Shown: positions 22,669 to 33,795 of the stretch, one piece after another
How positions within the stretch are numbered: the first letter of the stretch is position 1
Layout of the letters: every line of letters begins with the position of its first letter
Assembly (NCBI GenBank): GCA_922989275.2
Contig: OV277867.1
Span: 2,542,001-2,606,000, forward strand
DNA length: 64,000 nucleotides
Origin: Gari tellinella
Taxonomy: Eukaryota; Mollusca; Bivalvia; Cardiida; Psammobiidae
Direction: 5' to 3'
Notes under the pieces: model-generated
Database searches by the model: none
Seen by the model: only the letters and a program-made list of their open reading frames with translations
What the model was told of the DNA's origin: nothing
Translations under genes and position numbers: made by a program

Positions 22669-23245
22669 CTATTCGAGTCAAATTAATGCGCTCATTTTGT
22701 ACATCCGCCAGCAGTTTGTATTGTAGGCAACTTTTGGAAATGTGATTTAGTACACTTTTTGGTATAAATAAAGAAGAAATTAGCGAAACTAGGTTTAGGT
22801 GAGTTCATTGCAATATACCGTATATGCATAAATGGACAAACTCTGACAGCAGTATAACTAAAGGGCAACGCTGGCTAACATCAAGAATTCGGCGTATTTC
22901 AATATCTAGCAGGAAGAATAAGCGAAAACCGGACGAAGATATTTCAATTAGAGAAAGTGTAGCACGAATATTGGAACAGAAACCAAAGGTTTTAAACTTT
23001 TTGATTCTACTCCAGCATTCGTTTTACACCATTTTCCCATTGCAATACCCTCGTTCCGCTGTCGTCGACAGAAAAAATACATAGACCCGCTTTCGATTCT
23101 TCGTCGCGGCGAAACAAGACTAACTAAATTTAACATTTACATCACTTTTATCACTTTTTGTTGTGTCAGAGTTTGGCTCATACTGAGAAGAAAGACATAA
23201 AACGGTTATGTCTACTTATCTAGCCTTATTGGTTTTAGGACACTT

Positions 23246-23309
23246 GAAGGTACGACTTAACCCTTGACGACTGCCATGAAGGTACGACTTAACCCTTGAC
23301 GACTGCCAT
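23246..23309. repeat. 32-bp direct duplication at the start of a C element
   Basis: GAAGGTACGACTTAACCC .. CTGCCAT occurs twice in a row; the unit includes the TTAA and first bases of the MITE. Confidence 0.9.
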
Positions 23310-23495
23310 GATGTCATCTGTCGCCTGTTTTCACCTCTCAAATTCAAATTTGCGGTAAAACGACTTAAGTAATGTCGTAATGAGCGTCAAACAATTTGAA
23401 TCCTGTTCAGACGCCGCTAAACGCGGCGTCTGAACAGGGTCCAAATATGTTCGCAAATAATCAATGATCCTCGGGATAAGGCAGTGGAGGGGTTA
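23258..23495. mobile_element. Family C MITE
   Basis: TTAACCCTTGACGACTGCC start, GCAGTGGAGGGGTTAA end, core centred on CCGCTAAACGCGG. It lies about 100 bp downstream of the large gene's stop codon. Confidence 0.8.
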
Positions 23496-23596
23496 AGTTT
23501 GCCGTAACCATAGATTTATGCGTTTCGCCACAATATCCATCTTTCAAAGAGTATTTCACAATTTCTATTTCCCGCATGACACTTTAATTAGTTTTA

Positions 23597-24145
23597 TCAG
23601 ACAATTTCTGTCATTGGTCGAGTACTACTCCTTCTTCTTCTGTTTGGTTTGGTCTCCGGTTTGTAACTCTCTTTCAGCATACTTAGCTCGTCTCTCAAGC
23701 TTTGAAACAGCTTGCCCGAGTTCTCACCTGGTTTCAAACTATTAACAACATCCACTTCATCACTATTGCGACAGTCCTTTGATGGAGCCTTGTGCTTTTT
23801 AGCAAAACTGTTTCGATACGATTTCATTTCCAAACTTTCTGTATTGGGTTTAGTTTTTGGCGCGGAAAGCGATGTTGTACTTCCGGTTAGGTAAACATCA
23901 CCGTTTATACCCGTCGCAGAATACTGTCTGTTTGATTTCGTGCCTGAGTCAGCTGAAGTGTTTTGCAAGTCTTTTGTCTTTAGAACAATTGGTTTAGCTG
24001 GACTGGTGGTGTACTTTGCGTCTGTTAATGCGCTTGTACTCTTTGATTCGCTGAAATCGAAGTTCGCCGCTGGTCGCTTGCCATGTTTAGATGAAGCAGG
24101 GCGATTGTCAGACTTCTTTTGCCCGAGTCTAATAGGCTCTGGTTC
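23597..24145 (-). CDS. Large gene, terminal coding exon with stop
   Basis: Acceptor GTATTTTAAAG|GAA, phase 0; 182 codons and TGA at 23599-23597. It starts EPEPIRLGQKKSDNRP and ends RRRRSSTRPMTEIV. Lys/Ser/Asn-rich, mostly disordered, with a basic cluster before the end. The last residues (TEIV) could be a C-terminal PDZ-type ligand with an acidic -2 residue, but this is only a suggestion. ATTAAA lies about 10 bp after the stop; no better polyadenylation signal was seen nearby. Confidence 0.82.
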   Translation of the reverse strand, partial: EPEPIRLGQKKSDNRPASSKHGKRPAANFDFSESKSTSALTDAKYTTSPAKPIVLKTKDLQNTSADSGTKSNRQYSATGINGDVYLTGSTTSLSAPKTKPNTESLEMKSYRNSFAKKHKAPSKDCRNSDEVDVVNSLKPGENSGKLFQSLRDELSMLKESYKPETKPNRRRRSSTRPMTEIV

Positions 24146-24663
24146 CTTTAAAATACAAGCATTGTATAATTTAGGTACTAGTACTATCTAAAAGTCAATA
24201 TAAGCTGTGATTATCAGTTGTAATGTCCTTCGTTTAGCTAGACAGTTTTTGTTGGCAAAGTTTACTTAAAACATCAGTTCTAACAATCTATTCATCTGTT
24301 TACCCCTTTCAACACCATATGCGATTTTTCTACTCCTATCCTACTACCCTTGAAATACGCGGTGTTCATGTTGATGCTTTGGTAAGAAAATAAATAGATT
24401 GAACTTGCGAGGTTATTCTTCGAAATGGCAATTTAATCCTGACCGATTGGGGTTGTTTGATATTACTTAAGTAAACGCAAGCAACAGTATAGACATGGAT
24501 TGAAATAACAAAGTATCTTGCAAGACATGAAGCATGATCGATTTTAACATTTATTCTAATTTCTAAATCTAATCTGCAAACAACAGTCAAGAATTTCTAG
24601 GTTTTTTTAAGCTAGGCAATAATGGATTAAGCGAGGTCAAAAACATGTTACAGTTTGGTTTTC

Positions 24664-24912
24664 TACAGTGGAGAATCTGTTATTCTTTCCCATTTAAACG
24701 AAAACGTACGCAAACGTAAAACACCAAAACGTAAAAAATACAACTTTTTGACAATTCTGATAATTCATGTTTATCTTGGTGGCTAACAGTTTGGAGCCTG
24801 ATCAGACGCCGGGTTACCCGGCGTCTGATCTGGCTCCAAACTGTTTGCACTGTAAATAATAGTTTTAGCGTAAACGCGTTTATTGGGAAAGAATAAAAGA
24901 TTCTCTACTGTA
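24664..24912 (+). mobile_element. Family A MITE (intronic)
   Basis: TACAGTGGAGAATCTG start, GATTCTCTACTGTA end, core at about 24780-24847. Confidence 0.88.
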
Positions 24913-25059
24913 TATACAAAACAGTTCAGGTATCATTGTGTTGTTAGTTTATCATGATCAATCATGAAAGCATACGATGTTGGTGAACTTTGTCAATTAC
25001 TACTCAATCTATTTACTGTAGATGTTTACACATTCCCGTCTCAGTTACGTGTGTATGCT

Positions 25060-25295
25060 TACAGTGGAGAAAACGTTATTCTTTCCCGTTTAAACGCAAA
25101 CGTACGCAAACGCATTGCACTCAAACATAGAAAAGGACAACTTTTCAACAATTTTGACTATTCATGTTGATCTGAGTGGCAAACAGTTTGGAGCCTGACC
25201 CGGCGTCTGATCTGGCTCCAAACTGTTTGCAATGGAAAAAAATAGTTTTAGCGTAAACGCGTTTATTGGGAAAGAATAACGTTTTCTCCACTGTA
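25060..25295 (+). mobile_element. Family A MITE with partly deleted core
   Basis: TACAGTGGAGAAAACG / CGTTTTCTCCACTGTA ends. About 14 bp of the first core arm is lost (GGAGCCTGACCCGGCGTC), which destroys the hairpin top. Confidence 0.88.
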
Positions 25296-25502
25296 GCCCT
25301 TTCAGTGCTATAGTCGATTTTGGCGAACTAGCTAGTTTAGATCCAGATCAGACGCCGTGAAACGCGGTGTCTGGGCAGGAACAAAATTGTTTGACGTTTA
25401 TTATGATACTACTTTAGTCAATTTACCAAAATATTAAATTTGAGATATAAAAGCAGACACCGACTTGTAAATCAGATGACATTACGGCAGTGAACGGGTC
25501 AA
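25296..25502. mobile_element. Family C MITE
   Basis: GCCCTTTCAGTGC start directly abutting the A element, GGCAGTGAACGGGTCAA end, degraded core. Confidence 0.65.
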
Positions 25503-25515
25503 GATAGAACTTAAC

Positions 25516-25882
25516 TACAGCGTTCCCTCTCTACAACGACACCCAAAGGAAGACAAACATTGCGTGCGTTGTTTGAGGGGGTCGCTATAGGGAGGGAAAT
25601 TGGCTTCCGTTTACAAACAGCTTGCATCCAGATCAGACGCCGCGTTACGCGGCGTCTGATCTGGATTCAAGCCGTTTGTCACTCGTCATAATATTTATTC
25701 CATCAAAATGTAACTTTGAGACAAAACAGCAGACGACAAATTGAAGCAGACGATATTTCAGCAGTAAAAGCGTTAGACAATTTTCTTGTTAAGGGAACTG
25801 CGGCAAAGGTCGATGTAAGGAGGTAGTCGTTGTTGGGAGGTAGTCGTTGTTGGGAGGACCGTTATAGAGAGGGAACACTGTA
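25516..25882. mobile_element. Family B MITE next to an exon
   Basis: TACAGCGTTCCCTCTCTACA start, TAGAGAGGGAACACTGTA end, core CAGCTTGCATCCAGATCAG .. GATTCAAGCCG. The right end lies 10 bp from the exon at 25892. An internal GGAGGTAGTCGTTGTTG word is duplicated. Confidence 0.88.
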
Positions 25883-25891
25883 GTTTCTTAC

Positions 25892-26025
25892 CAGTCTCTG
25901 CGGCATCGATATGAGCGCCACCTGGTCAGAGGCGCGATACGGGCTCCATGTCTCCAAGGGGAAATCACTGTAAGAGGTGGAATGCATGGGGTTCACATAC
26001 ATCGGCTCATGCTTCAAATCCTTCC
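25892..26025 (-). CDS. Large gene, internal exon (YVNPMHSTS / WSPYRASDQV)
   Basis: Acceptor GGTTATTTCAG|GG and donor AGACTG|GTAAGA; 134 nt, two bases plus 44 codons. It starts KDLKHEPMYVNPMHSTS and ends SDQVALISMPQRL. GC-rich third positions and aromatic residues suggest a conserved segment. A family B MITE ends at 25882, only about 10 bp into the downstream intron, so that insertion abuts the donor without destroying it. Confidence 0.85.
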
Positions 26026-26853
26026 CTGAAATAACCATTTTTAAAAATACATAGAAATATGTGCAATTCCAATCTTTGGTAATATCAATCTTAGCATTTT
26101 ACGTTGAAATGCATTCCCAACCCACAGCGAAAGTAGCAATCGACGTAAGATAACAAATCGATCACTTCATACCGTTTCACGGCTACGTTACACATATCTC
26201 TTTTAAACATATTTACAAATTCAGAAAACAAAAACAACTTGAAGAAATGTGTAAAAATTTGTATAACAACAATATTGCGTTCAATAAATGCATATGCCCC
26301 TTGTGGCATACTTGCCAATATATTCAGAATCATATCTAAGTCCAAATTAGGTCTAGGTCAAGGTCAAATCATGGTTTGGTTATATGGATGTATTACGTAT
26401 GGGTCAAGGCAACAACTGTTTAATTATCCAAGCATTTTATAGTAAGCGGTGTTGAAGTTAGACGAAACGGTAAAATCAAGTTAACCAAGAAATTACAAAC
26501 TTTAAATACATATATATACTAAAACCAAAAGAGGTCAAGTTCAAATTCAAGTTGGGTGATACGGAAGGATTGGGAATTTTCCCAGGTAACCAACTGTATA
26601 AGTATTAAAGCATTATTGTAAATATTATGCTACACGAAACGGTAAAATCTGTTTAACCTCGTGCACACGGACAGACGGACGGACAGGACAATCACTATAT
26701 GCCTGTGCATCCGTCGGGGCATATACACAAAAATATGGTGATAAATCAATTTAATACTTTAGCTTATCGTCTTCATATAATACCATGAAGAAGACAGTAT
26801 TATTTCCCGTTAAAAAAACCTAAATGCAATACAATACAATGCCGAAAATGGAG
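26026..26853. other. Intron, nothing recognised
   Basis: AT-rich; includes the words GGTCTAGGTCAAGGTCAAAT and ACGGACAGACGGACGGACAG, common in old dispersed repeats, but no identifiable element. Confidence 0.4.
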
Positions 26854-27103
26854 TACTGTAAAACCGGTTTTATTCGCGAGAATATTATTTACGCGTTAAT
26901 TCGCGAATGTCTCTAGTTTTGAAAATAGGTGACTTCTTAAAGCAGGTTGAAAGTAAAGCAGAATGTGCCTTAAGGCACATTCTGCTTTACTTTCAGCCTG
27001 CTTTAAGCTACCGCTTGCTAGAAATAGTACATGATGTCGCGAATTAATACAAAATCACATTACGCGAAATATTCATGACGCGAAAAATATCTGTTTTACA
27101 GTA
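26854..27103. mobile_element. Family E MITE carrying a D-type core
   Basis: TACTGTAAAACCGGTTTTAT start and ATCTGTTTTACAGTA end with TA edges; sub-ends rich in TCGCGAAT words. Centre is the CTTAAAGCAGGTTGAAAG hairpin centred on GCCTTAAGGC, the same as in family D. Confidence 0.82.
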
Positions 27104-27117
27104 TTTGAATATGTTCA

Positions 27118-27268
27118 TGATTTGTCGAATCTGAGTGGCATATAGTTTGTAGCCTGATCTTACGCCGGTGTATCCGGCTTCTGATCTGGCTACAAATTGT
27201 TTGCAAAGGACATATCGTTTTTAGCATAAAGCGTTTATTGGGAAATAATAATATCTTCTCCGCTATAT
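27118..27268 (+). mobile_element. Family A relic
   Basis: Decayed core (GTAGCCTGATCTTACGCCGG .. CTGATCTGGCTACAAATTG) and right end GGGAAATAATAATATCTTC. Confidence 0.6.
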
Positions 27269-27540
27269 AATATTTCGGCGTATGATCTGACTTGTTGTTT
27301 TCAATCGACAGTAATTAGTTGTATCCAAACGGTTTTTTGTGGGAAAGAAATGCGTTTTTCACCATATAAAAGACATAAATTACGTCAAAACTTGACGTTT
27401 TATTAAAATAAAACGATTGGGATTTTGAGTGACTGAAAACCCAGATTTGGCCTAAAAATGCTTTGTAAATGGGTGTCAGGCGCCTATATATACATGTTAA
27501 TATCATTTTAGGCAAAGGATTTATCTTAGAAATAAATTAA

Positions 27541-27625
27541 TAAGCTCAGTCAGGATTCGAACTCGTGCAGAGAAGACAAAAAGATAAAAACTAATCTCTA
27601 CCTCTCGATCACCGCGTCATTCTTA
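27541..27625 (-). mobile_element. tRNA-derived SINE head
   Basis: Minus strand: GATCGAGAGGTAGAG (A box) and GAGTTCGAATCCTGAC (B box), closing with GAGCTTATTA. Confidence 0.5.
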
Positions 27626-27950
27626 TATAACGGTATTTTATTCCTACTTGTAATGCATGCATGCAATTGCTAATGTATATGGAACACTACATTTAGACGG
27701 AATAGAATTATGCGATTTGAAAGTCAAAATTAATGCATCCTAGAGATGTTCCATGGGTCAAGTTCTATATCAACTATCAAAATTGTATTGATCTGTGCAC
27801 TATAATATCATATATTTTGTTTTATTGTTGACTTTTTTTTCTCTCCAAAAATGTGACTTTTGCCATCTGCTGTTCAATCTTTTTAAGGCCCATGTGCCAT
27901 ATGTGTAGATTACATTACATTACACTGACACTGATTGATCAATTACTCAC

Positions 27951-27976
27951 CTCTTTCAGGATCCTGGGCGACACTC
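27951..27976 (-). CDS. Large gene, 26-nt microexon
   Basis: Acceptor TTTGTATTTCAG|G and donor AAAGAG|GTGAGT enclose just 26 nt, giving L-SVAQDPER-G across the junctions. One base in, one base out: exactly the phase change needed between the exons at 31489 and 26025. Without it those two would be out of frame, which is the main support. Confidence 0.75.
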
Positions 27977-27984
27977 CTGAAATA

Positions 27985-28203
27985 CAAACCAACAGTTTGC
28001 CGTGACGTCATAATTTTTTTTAACAATTGTCGTCTGCTTCTATTTCTCAAATTTAAATGTTAGATATTTTGACTTAAGAAATAATGAAATGAGTGTCAAA
28101 CAGTTTGGATCCTGATCAGACGCCGCGTAACGCGGCGTCTGATCAGGATTCAAACTGTTTGCAAATAACTTGTGTACTCGGGGTAAGGCAGTGAAGGGGT
28201 TAA
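27985..28203. mobile_element. Family C MITE
   Basis: Left end decayed (TTTGCCGTGACGTCATAA), right end GGCAGTGAAGGGGTTAA, core intact (GATCAGACGCCGCGTAACG). Starts 9 bp upstream of the 26-nt exon's acceptor. Confidence 0.78.
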
Positions 28204-28444
28204 CACACTCAATATGTAAATATTCATCATTTACAGGCAGTGTACATATCAATAACACACTTGACATGTGCAAACAGTGTAGAACCTGATCAGATTGATA
28301 TTGCAGACTCACTCTGACCAGGATCTGCACTGTTTGTCATTTTGCAATATATCGTGAGTCAATCCATACATAATATGTAAATATGGACCAGGCTTAATTG
28401 CAAACTGGAATTGTCCAAGTGACGTCTCAGGGGTGAACATCTTA
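28200..28444. mobile_element. Family G MITE sharing its TTAA with the C element
   Basis: TTAACACACTCAATATGT start, CAGGGGTGAACATCTTAA end. The TTAA at 28200-28203 is the end of C and the start of G. Confidence 0.7.
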
Positions 28445-28544
28445 ATTTCCAATGCATATGCATTCGATTATTACCGGCGAAATAATTGTAATATTTTAGA
28501 ATTATTTTACAAATTTGAGGTGTAATTAGATAATGAAATTAACA

Positions 28545-29818
28545 TTGACTGTTCAAAGTGGTTTTAATTGGTTCATGACAAACATTTTGACTGCTAAAAA
28601 GGAGTTGTTAACTCATGAAATACACTTTGACTGCTCAAAATGACAGTATTGGTTATCAAATACATTGGACTGCTCAAAAGGACAGTATTGGTTATCAAAT
28701 ACATTGGACTGCTCAAAATGACGTGTTTGGTTATGGAAAATATTGGAATGCTCTAATGACGTTATTGATTAATGAAATACATTGGACTGCATAAAATGAC
28801 GTTATTGGTTATGAAATACATTGGACTGCCTAAAACTGACGTTATTGGTTATGAAATACATTGGACTGCCTAAAACTGACGTTATTGGTTATGAAAAACA
28901 TTTGACTGCCTAAAATGACTTTATTGGTTATGAAATACATTAGACTGCCTAAAATGACGCTATTGGTTATGAAATATATTGGACTGCTAAATATGACTCG
29001 ATTGTTTATGAAAAACATTGGACTGCTCAAAATGACGTGATTGGTTATGAAATACATTGGACTGGGTAAAATGACGTTATTGATTTTGAAATATATTTGA
29101 CTGCTAAATATGACGTTATTCGTTTTGAAATAAATTGGACTGCCTAAAATGACATTATTGGTTATTAAATACATTGGACTGCCTAAAATGACGTTATTGG
29201 TTATGAAATACATTGGACTGCCTAAAATGAAATTATTGGTTATTAAATACATTGGACTGCCTAAAATGACGTTATTGGTTATTAAATACATTGGACTGCC
29301 TAAAATGACGTTATTGGTTATTAAATACATTGGACTGCCTAAAATGAAATTATTGGTTATTAAATACATTGGACTGCCTAAAATGACGTTATTGGTTATG
29401 AAATAAATTGGACTGCCTAAAATGACATTATTGGTTATTAAATACATTGGACTGCCTAAAATGACATTATTGGTTATTAAATACATTGGACTGCCTAAAA
29501 TGACGTTATTGGTTATGAAATACACTGGACTGCCTAAAATGACGTTATTGGTTATTAAATACATTGGACTGCCTAAAATGACATTATTGGTTATGAAATA
29601 CATTGGACTGCCTAAAATGACGTAATTGGTTATGAAATACATTGGACTGCCTAAAATGACGTTATTGGTTATTAAATACATTGGACTGCCTAAAATGACG
29701 TTATTGGTTATGAAATACACTGGACTGCCTAAAATGACATTATTGGTTATTAAATACATTGGACTGCCTAAAATGACGTTATTGGTTATACAATAAATTG
29801 GACTGTCTAAAATGACGT
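28545..29818. repeat. 39-bp satellite array, first block (about 32 units)
   Basis: Unit ATGACGTTATTGGTTATGAA plus ATACATTGGACTGCCTAAA. The left units are the most diverged and the right ones nearly uniform. As 39 is a multiple of three, it yields a 305-codon minus-strand frame of 13-residue repeats, which is an artefact. Confidence 0.93.
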
Positions 29819-30507
29819 TACTAAGAGGTTAAAATATGACCCAGGCGTACGCCTGGGTCATGTTTTGACCTTTTTATTGTATATCTTCATGCCAATGACG
29901 TGGTTTCAAACATCGTTTAACTGCCATCAATTGCTCACAAATTTGAAACGATAGCGCGGACAAAGTATGGGTAGCTCTAGATCTTTCAGAAATGCTCAGA
30001 TCGTAAGATCTCGAACATATGAAGTTGGCTATGGAAAGTTTAGCCCACGCAGAAAATTTGTAGTAGATCTAGAATTACAAACCGCTACGCTATCGAGTAG
30101 AACTCTACATTTTGACGTCGTTTTATCTTTTGAAATTTCCGCTGAATGGCGTGAAATAATGACGTCATAACTGTCATTTTGAATAACATTTATAAACAAC
30201 GTCAAGTAATTTCACACTGTGACACACATAAGACTTTACCATTTATAAACAGGAACTGTACCTTTTACGTTACGACCCTTATGTCTCAGAATTCAAGTTC
30301 CAGAATACGATTTGACAACGACGCCAAACCCCTTCCCCTGCCATGTTGAATAGATCTAAGTTGCTAACATCAACGAGTTGCACGTGAAAAACTTCGAGGG
30401 GCGATTATCCATAATCGGCCCACTGGGTCATTATGGATTGGTCACATGACCTCCGTAATGACAGTTTTCAACGGCAATTTTGTTACTATTTATAGTAAGG
30501 TATACAA
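29819..30507. other. Non-satellite DNA splitting the 39-bp array
   Basis: 690 bp with a short perfect palindrome near the left edge (TGACCCAGGCGTACGCCTGG, about 29840) and no clear terminal repeats. No recognised gene. Confidence 0.5.
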
Positions 30508-30890
30508 TAATGGTTATTAAATACATTGGACTGCCTAAAACGACGTTATTGGTTATTAAATACATTGGACTGCCTAAAATGACATTATTGGTTATTACAT
30601 AAATTGGACTGCCTAAAATGACGTTATTGGTTATTAAATACATTGGACTGCCTAAAATGACATTATTGGTTATTAAATATATTCGACTGCCTAAAATGAC
30701 GTTATTGGTTATTAAATACATTGGACTGCCTGAAATGACGTTATTGGTTATGAAATACACTGGACTGCCTAAAATGACGTTATTGGTTAGGCATACAATG
30801 GACTGCTAAATATGACGTGATTGGTTATGAAATACATTGAACTGCTTAAAATGACGTTATTGGTTTTGAAATTCATTGGACTGCTAAAAG
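30508..30890. repeat. 39-bp satellite array, second block (about 10 units)
   Basis: Same unit, orientation and period as the first block. Confidence 0.92.
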
Positions 30891-30939
30891 TGATAACACC
30901 GTTATTATCGACATAGGTAAGGTAAGTCGTCGCATATCT

Positions 30940-31021
30940 GGCCTCGAATTGTTCGCAATGGATACAACGTTTATAGCATAAATGTTTTTTATTGGGAAAG
31001 AATAGCGTTTTCTCCACTGTA
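30940..31021 (+). mobile_element. Family A right-end fragment
   Basis: ATTGGGAAAGAATAGCG then TTTTCTCCACTGTA, preceded by a fragment of the core arm. Confidence 0.7.
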
Positions 31022-31488
31022 TCTCCGACAGAAATGGAATTAACGAATGTGCTTAAGACAACTATCAATAATTGATTTAAAACTGGCAAGGCAAGGCAAG
31101 ATTGAATAAATTATTTGTCCATGTAATTGAACACGAACAGTAACACCTTCAAACTATTTTTGAAATTCAATAAAACTTATTTCATGAAAGTAGTGTCCAT
31201 TCATTGCCAACGCATCTTTCTTTTAACCGCTTGATTGCCACGATGTCATTAGTTTCAAACAAGTGTAAGGGGTCAACCATGTCAACGACAAAGATAGTCA
31301 ATAATCGACTTAAATGAAAATAATATTATAGAAATAAATAAATAAAACAAAACAAAACAAACCCAAACAACCTTAAGTACTACACTTGGGGTATACTTTA
31401 TTAGAAACTGGAATTGTCCATTTAAAACTTCTGGGTGAATAGGTACAATCTATACAAGCGCCTGTACAAGCGCAGTCTGAATACTCAC

Positions 31489-31572
31489 AGTTTGGATTCT
31501 TGTCCGCTGTCTTGTTTTGCTCCCGATGTTTTAGGGGATATTGTCGACAGTGTAGAGAGTTGTTTCTTGTGC
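31489..31572 (-). CDS. Large gene, internal exon
   Basis: Acceptor TTTGTTTTACAG|G and donor CAAACT|GTGAGT; 84 nt, one base plus 27 codons plus two. It encodes HKKQLSTLSTISPKTSG.. ending DSGQESK. Phase matches both neighbours (AG+G = Arg upstream; CT+G = Leu downstream). Lys/Ser/Thr-rich, likely disordered. Confidence 0.78.
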
Positions 31573-31591
31573 CTGTAAAACAAATAACAGT

Positions 31592-31835
31592 TTAACCCTC
31601 TCATTGTCAAATGTTTCTTGAGCTGTTTATCCTTTCATTGCCATAGTATCGCCTACTTCAATTAGTGGCTGCACTATCGTTTCAAATTTAGATTTAAGGC
31701 AGTATGACTGACGTAATTTCAAAACGAATGGCAAACAGTTTGGATACTGATCAGACGCCGCGGTACGTGGCGTCTGGTCAGGATCAAAACTGTTTGCAAA
31801 GGTACCTTTTGGCGTCACTGACAGTGGAAGGTTAA
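31592..31835. mobile_element. Family C MITE, complete, next to an exon
   Basis: TTAACCCTCTCATTGTCA start, GACAGTGGAAGGTTAA end, TTAA flanks. It lies 20 bp upstream of the acceptor of the exon at 31572, within the usual branch-point and pyrimidine-tract zone. Confidence 0.82.
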
Positions 31836-32463
31836 ACTTTATTATGACATTAGACAGCCGATCTGTTTCAGGGATATCTGATAGATATTTTGTCTAAGAG
31901 TCACCTTTTGGTAAGTTTTGCCGAAACTAATGCAAAACAGAAATAGTTGTTTTTTCAAAAACAATACAACACAATACATTTGAATTCAGTATTAAACATT
32001 ACACGAATAACCCTTAGAATACAGTTAAGCATTATAATGAGACGTTCATTGTCATTGTCAAATCAATCTCGTTCTTATACAAGTGAGTAGAATTAATGTA
32101 CTCTAGGCTAAGAACATATCAAACAGACCATGTGGCACGGCATACAAAACATGATACATGTATACATAATTCTTACAAAAAATATAAATTCAAAATTCAA
32201 ATTCGTTAATCTTATTACACTTAATTTATGATTTTACATGAATACATGAGATAAATTATATACATAGACAAAACACATATTCACAAATAAATAGTTTTGT
32301 GTATTTTCAGTTAGTTGAATTTCAGATTTTATTTTATCAGATTCTGGGTTTCTTATATATTTGAGCCCGGGAGATACGGGTTAAATTAAAATAATATTTC
32401 AGTTGACAAAATATGTATTATATTGAGAGAGCCACATACCAGCTGTCTGTAAGAATGCACGTT
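31836..32463. other. Intron, nothing recognised
   Basis: AT-rich (many ATACAT and AATTCAAA words). No element or exon identified. Confidence 0.4.
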
Positions 32464-32512
32464 TAGCCCTCTGATCAGTGTCTACACTGTTTGCAAAGGA
32501 CACATGTGCTAT
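32464..32512. mobile_element. Half family G core
   Basis: GCCCTCTGATCAGTGTCTAC then ACTGTTTGCAAAGGACAC; single arm only. Confidence 0.55.
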
Positions 32513-32546
32513 TCACATGTATACGGTTTGCAAATGACTCTAAGTA

Positions 32547-32784
32547 TACAGTGGAGAAAATGTTATTCTTTCCTAATAAACGCGTTTACGCTAAATATAT
32601 TATTTCCATTGCAAACAGTTTGGGTTTCGGTAACCCGGCGTCTGATCAGGCCCCAAACTGTTTGCCACCAAGATAAACATGAATTATCAGAATTGCCCAA
32701 AAGTTGTACTTTTCTACGTGTTAGTGCTTTGCGTTTGCGTTTCGTTTACGCTTAAACGGGAAAGAATAACGTTTTCTCCACTGT
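32547..32784 (-). mobile_element. Family A MITE
   Basis: TACAGTGGAGAAAATG start, TTTTCTCCACTGT end; first core arm shortened (CAGTTTGGGTTTCGGTAACC). Confidence 0.85.
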
Positions 32785-32905
32785 GTTCAAAGGGTAAATT
32801 GAATAAGATTTATAGTTTTAAAATAGACAATGGCAGACCATATTCAACATCACTATTAATTTATGGATTAGTACACATGATAATTCTGATCACCTTCTGA
32901 CTATC

Positions 32906-33127
32906 TACAGTGGAGAATCTGTTATTCTATCCCGTTTAAACGCAAACGAAACACAAACGCAAAGTACTAAAACGTAGAAAAGTACAACTTTTGGACAATT
33001 CTGATAATTCTTGTTTAGTTTGGTGGCAAACAATTTGGAGCCTGATCAGACGAAACTGTTTGTAATGGAAATAATAGATTTAGCGTAAACGCGTTTATTG
33101 GGAAGGAATAACGTTTTCTCCACTGTA
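32906..33127 (+). mobile_element. Family A MITE with deleted core
   Basis: Ends TACAGTGGAGAATCTG and TTTTCTCCACTGTA. The hairpin top is gone (GATCAGACGAAACTGTTTG). Confidence 0.85.
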
Positions 33128-33342
33128 ACCCTTTACTCTGCCATAGACGTCAAAAGTCGACAACAAACAGTTTGAATCCAGATCAGACGCCGCGTTACGC
33201 GGTATCTAATCTGAATCCAAACTCGGTTTGACATTCGTATCGATATTTATTCAGCCATACTGCTTTAACTCTAACTTTGAAACGATATTGCAGACAACAA
33301 TATTGAAGCAGAAAATAATATGGCGGTGAACGGATTACATGT
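33127..33342. mobile_element. Family C MITE abutting the A element
   Basis: AACCCTTTACTCTGCCATAG start, GGCGGTGAACGGATTA end, core with GACGCCGCGTTACGCGG. Confidence 0.7.
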
Positions 33343-33354
33343 AAACACATTCTA

Positions 33355-33603
33355 TACAGTGGAGAATCTGTTATTCTTTCCCGTTTAAACGCAAAGTACG
33401 CAAACGCAAAGCACTAAAACGTAGAAAAGTACAACTTTTGGACAATTCTGAAAATTCTTGTTTATCTTGGTGGCCTTCAGTTTGGAGCCTGATCAGACGC
33501 CGGGTTACCCGGCGTCTGATCTGGCTCGAAACTGTTTGCACTGCAAATAATAGTTTTAGCGTAAACGCGTTTATTGGGAAAGAATAACAGATTCTCCACT
33601 GTA
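33355..33603 (+). mobile_element. Family A MITE
   Basis: Complete, TA-flanked, core at about 33476-33540. Confidence 0.9.
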
Positions 33604-33631
33604 TATCTATATCTATATTTCGGTGAAAGTG

Positions 33632-33770
33632 TTAACACTTTCACCACGATGTTGAAAACGTTTGGACCCAGAACAGACGCCAAGTAACACTGCCTCTGAT
33701 CAGGATTCAGAAGTATCTGACACTAAAACCGATGTTAAAGTGAAACAGCCTGAAATCTATTTTTTAAGTT
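33632..33770. mobile_element. Family C MITE, partial
   Basis: GTTAACACTTTCACCACG start and half of a decayed core (GACGCCAAGTAACACTG). Confidence 0.55.
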
Positions 33771-33795
33771 AACAAAAGTAGTGCAGGCTAATTAT

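Noticed and set aside
23712..24191. Plus-strand ORFs over the terminal exon
   Set aside because: Shadows of the minus-strand coding exon, which has the splice and stop evidence.
28842..29759. 305-codon minus-strand ORF of 13-residue repeats
   Set aside because: Pure translation of the 39-bp satellite (period divisible by three); both strands are open and there are no gene signals.
28545..30890. CRISPR-like regular array
   Set aside because: Units are contiguous with no unique spacers, no cas genes, and the DNA is eukaryotic.
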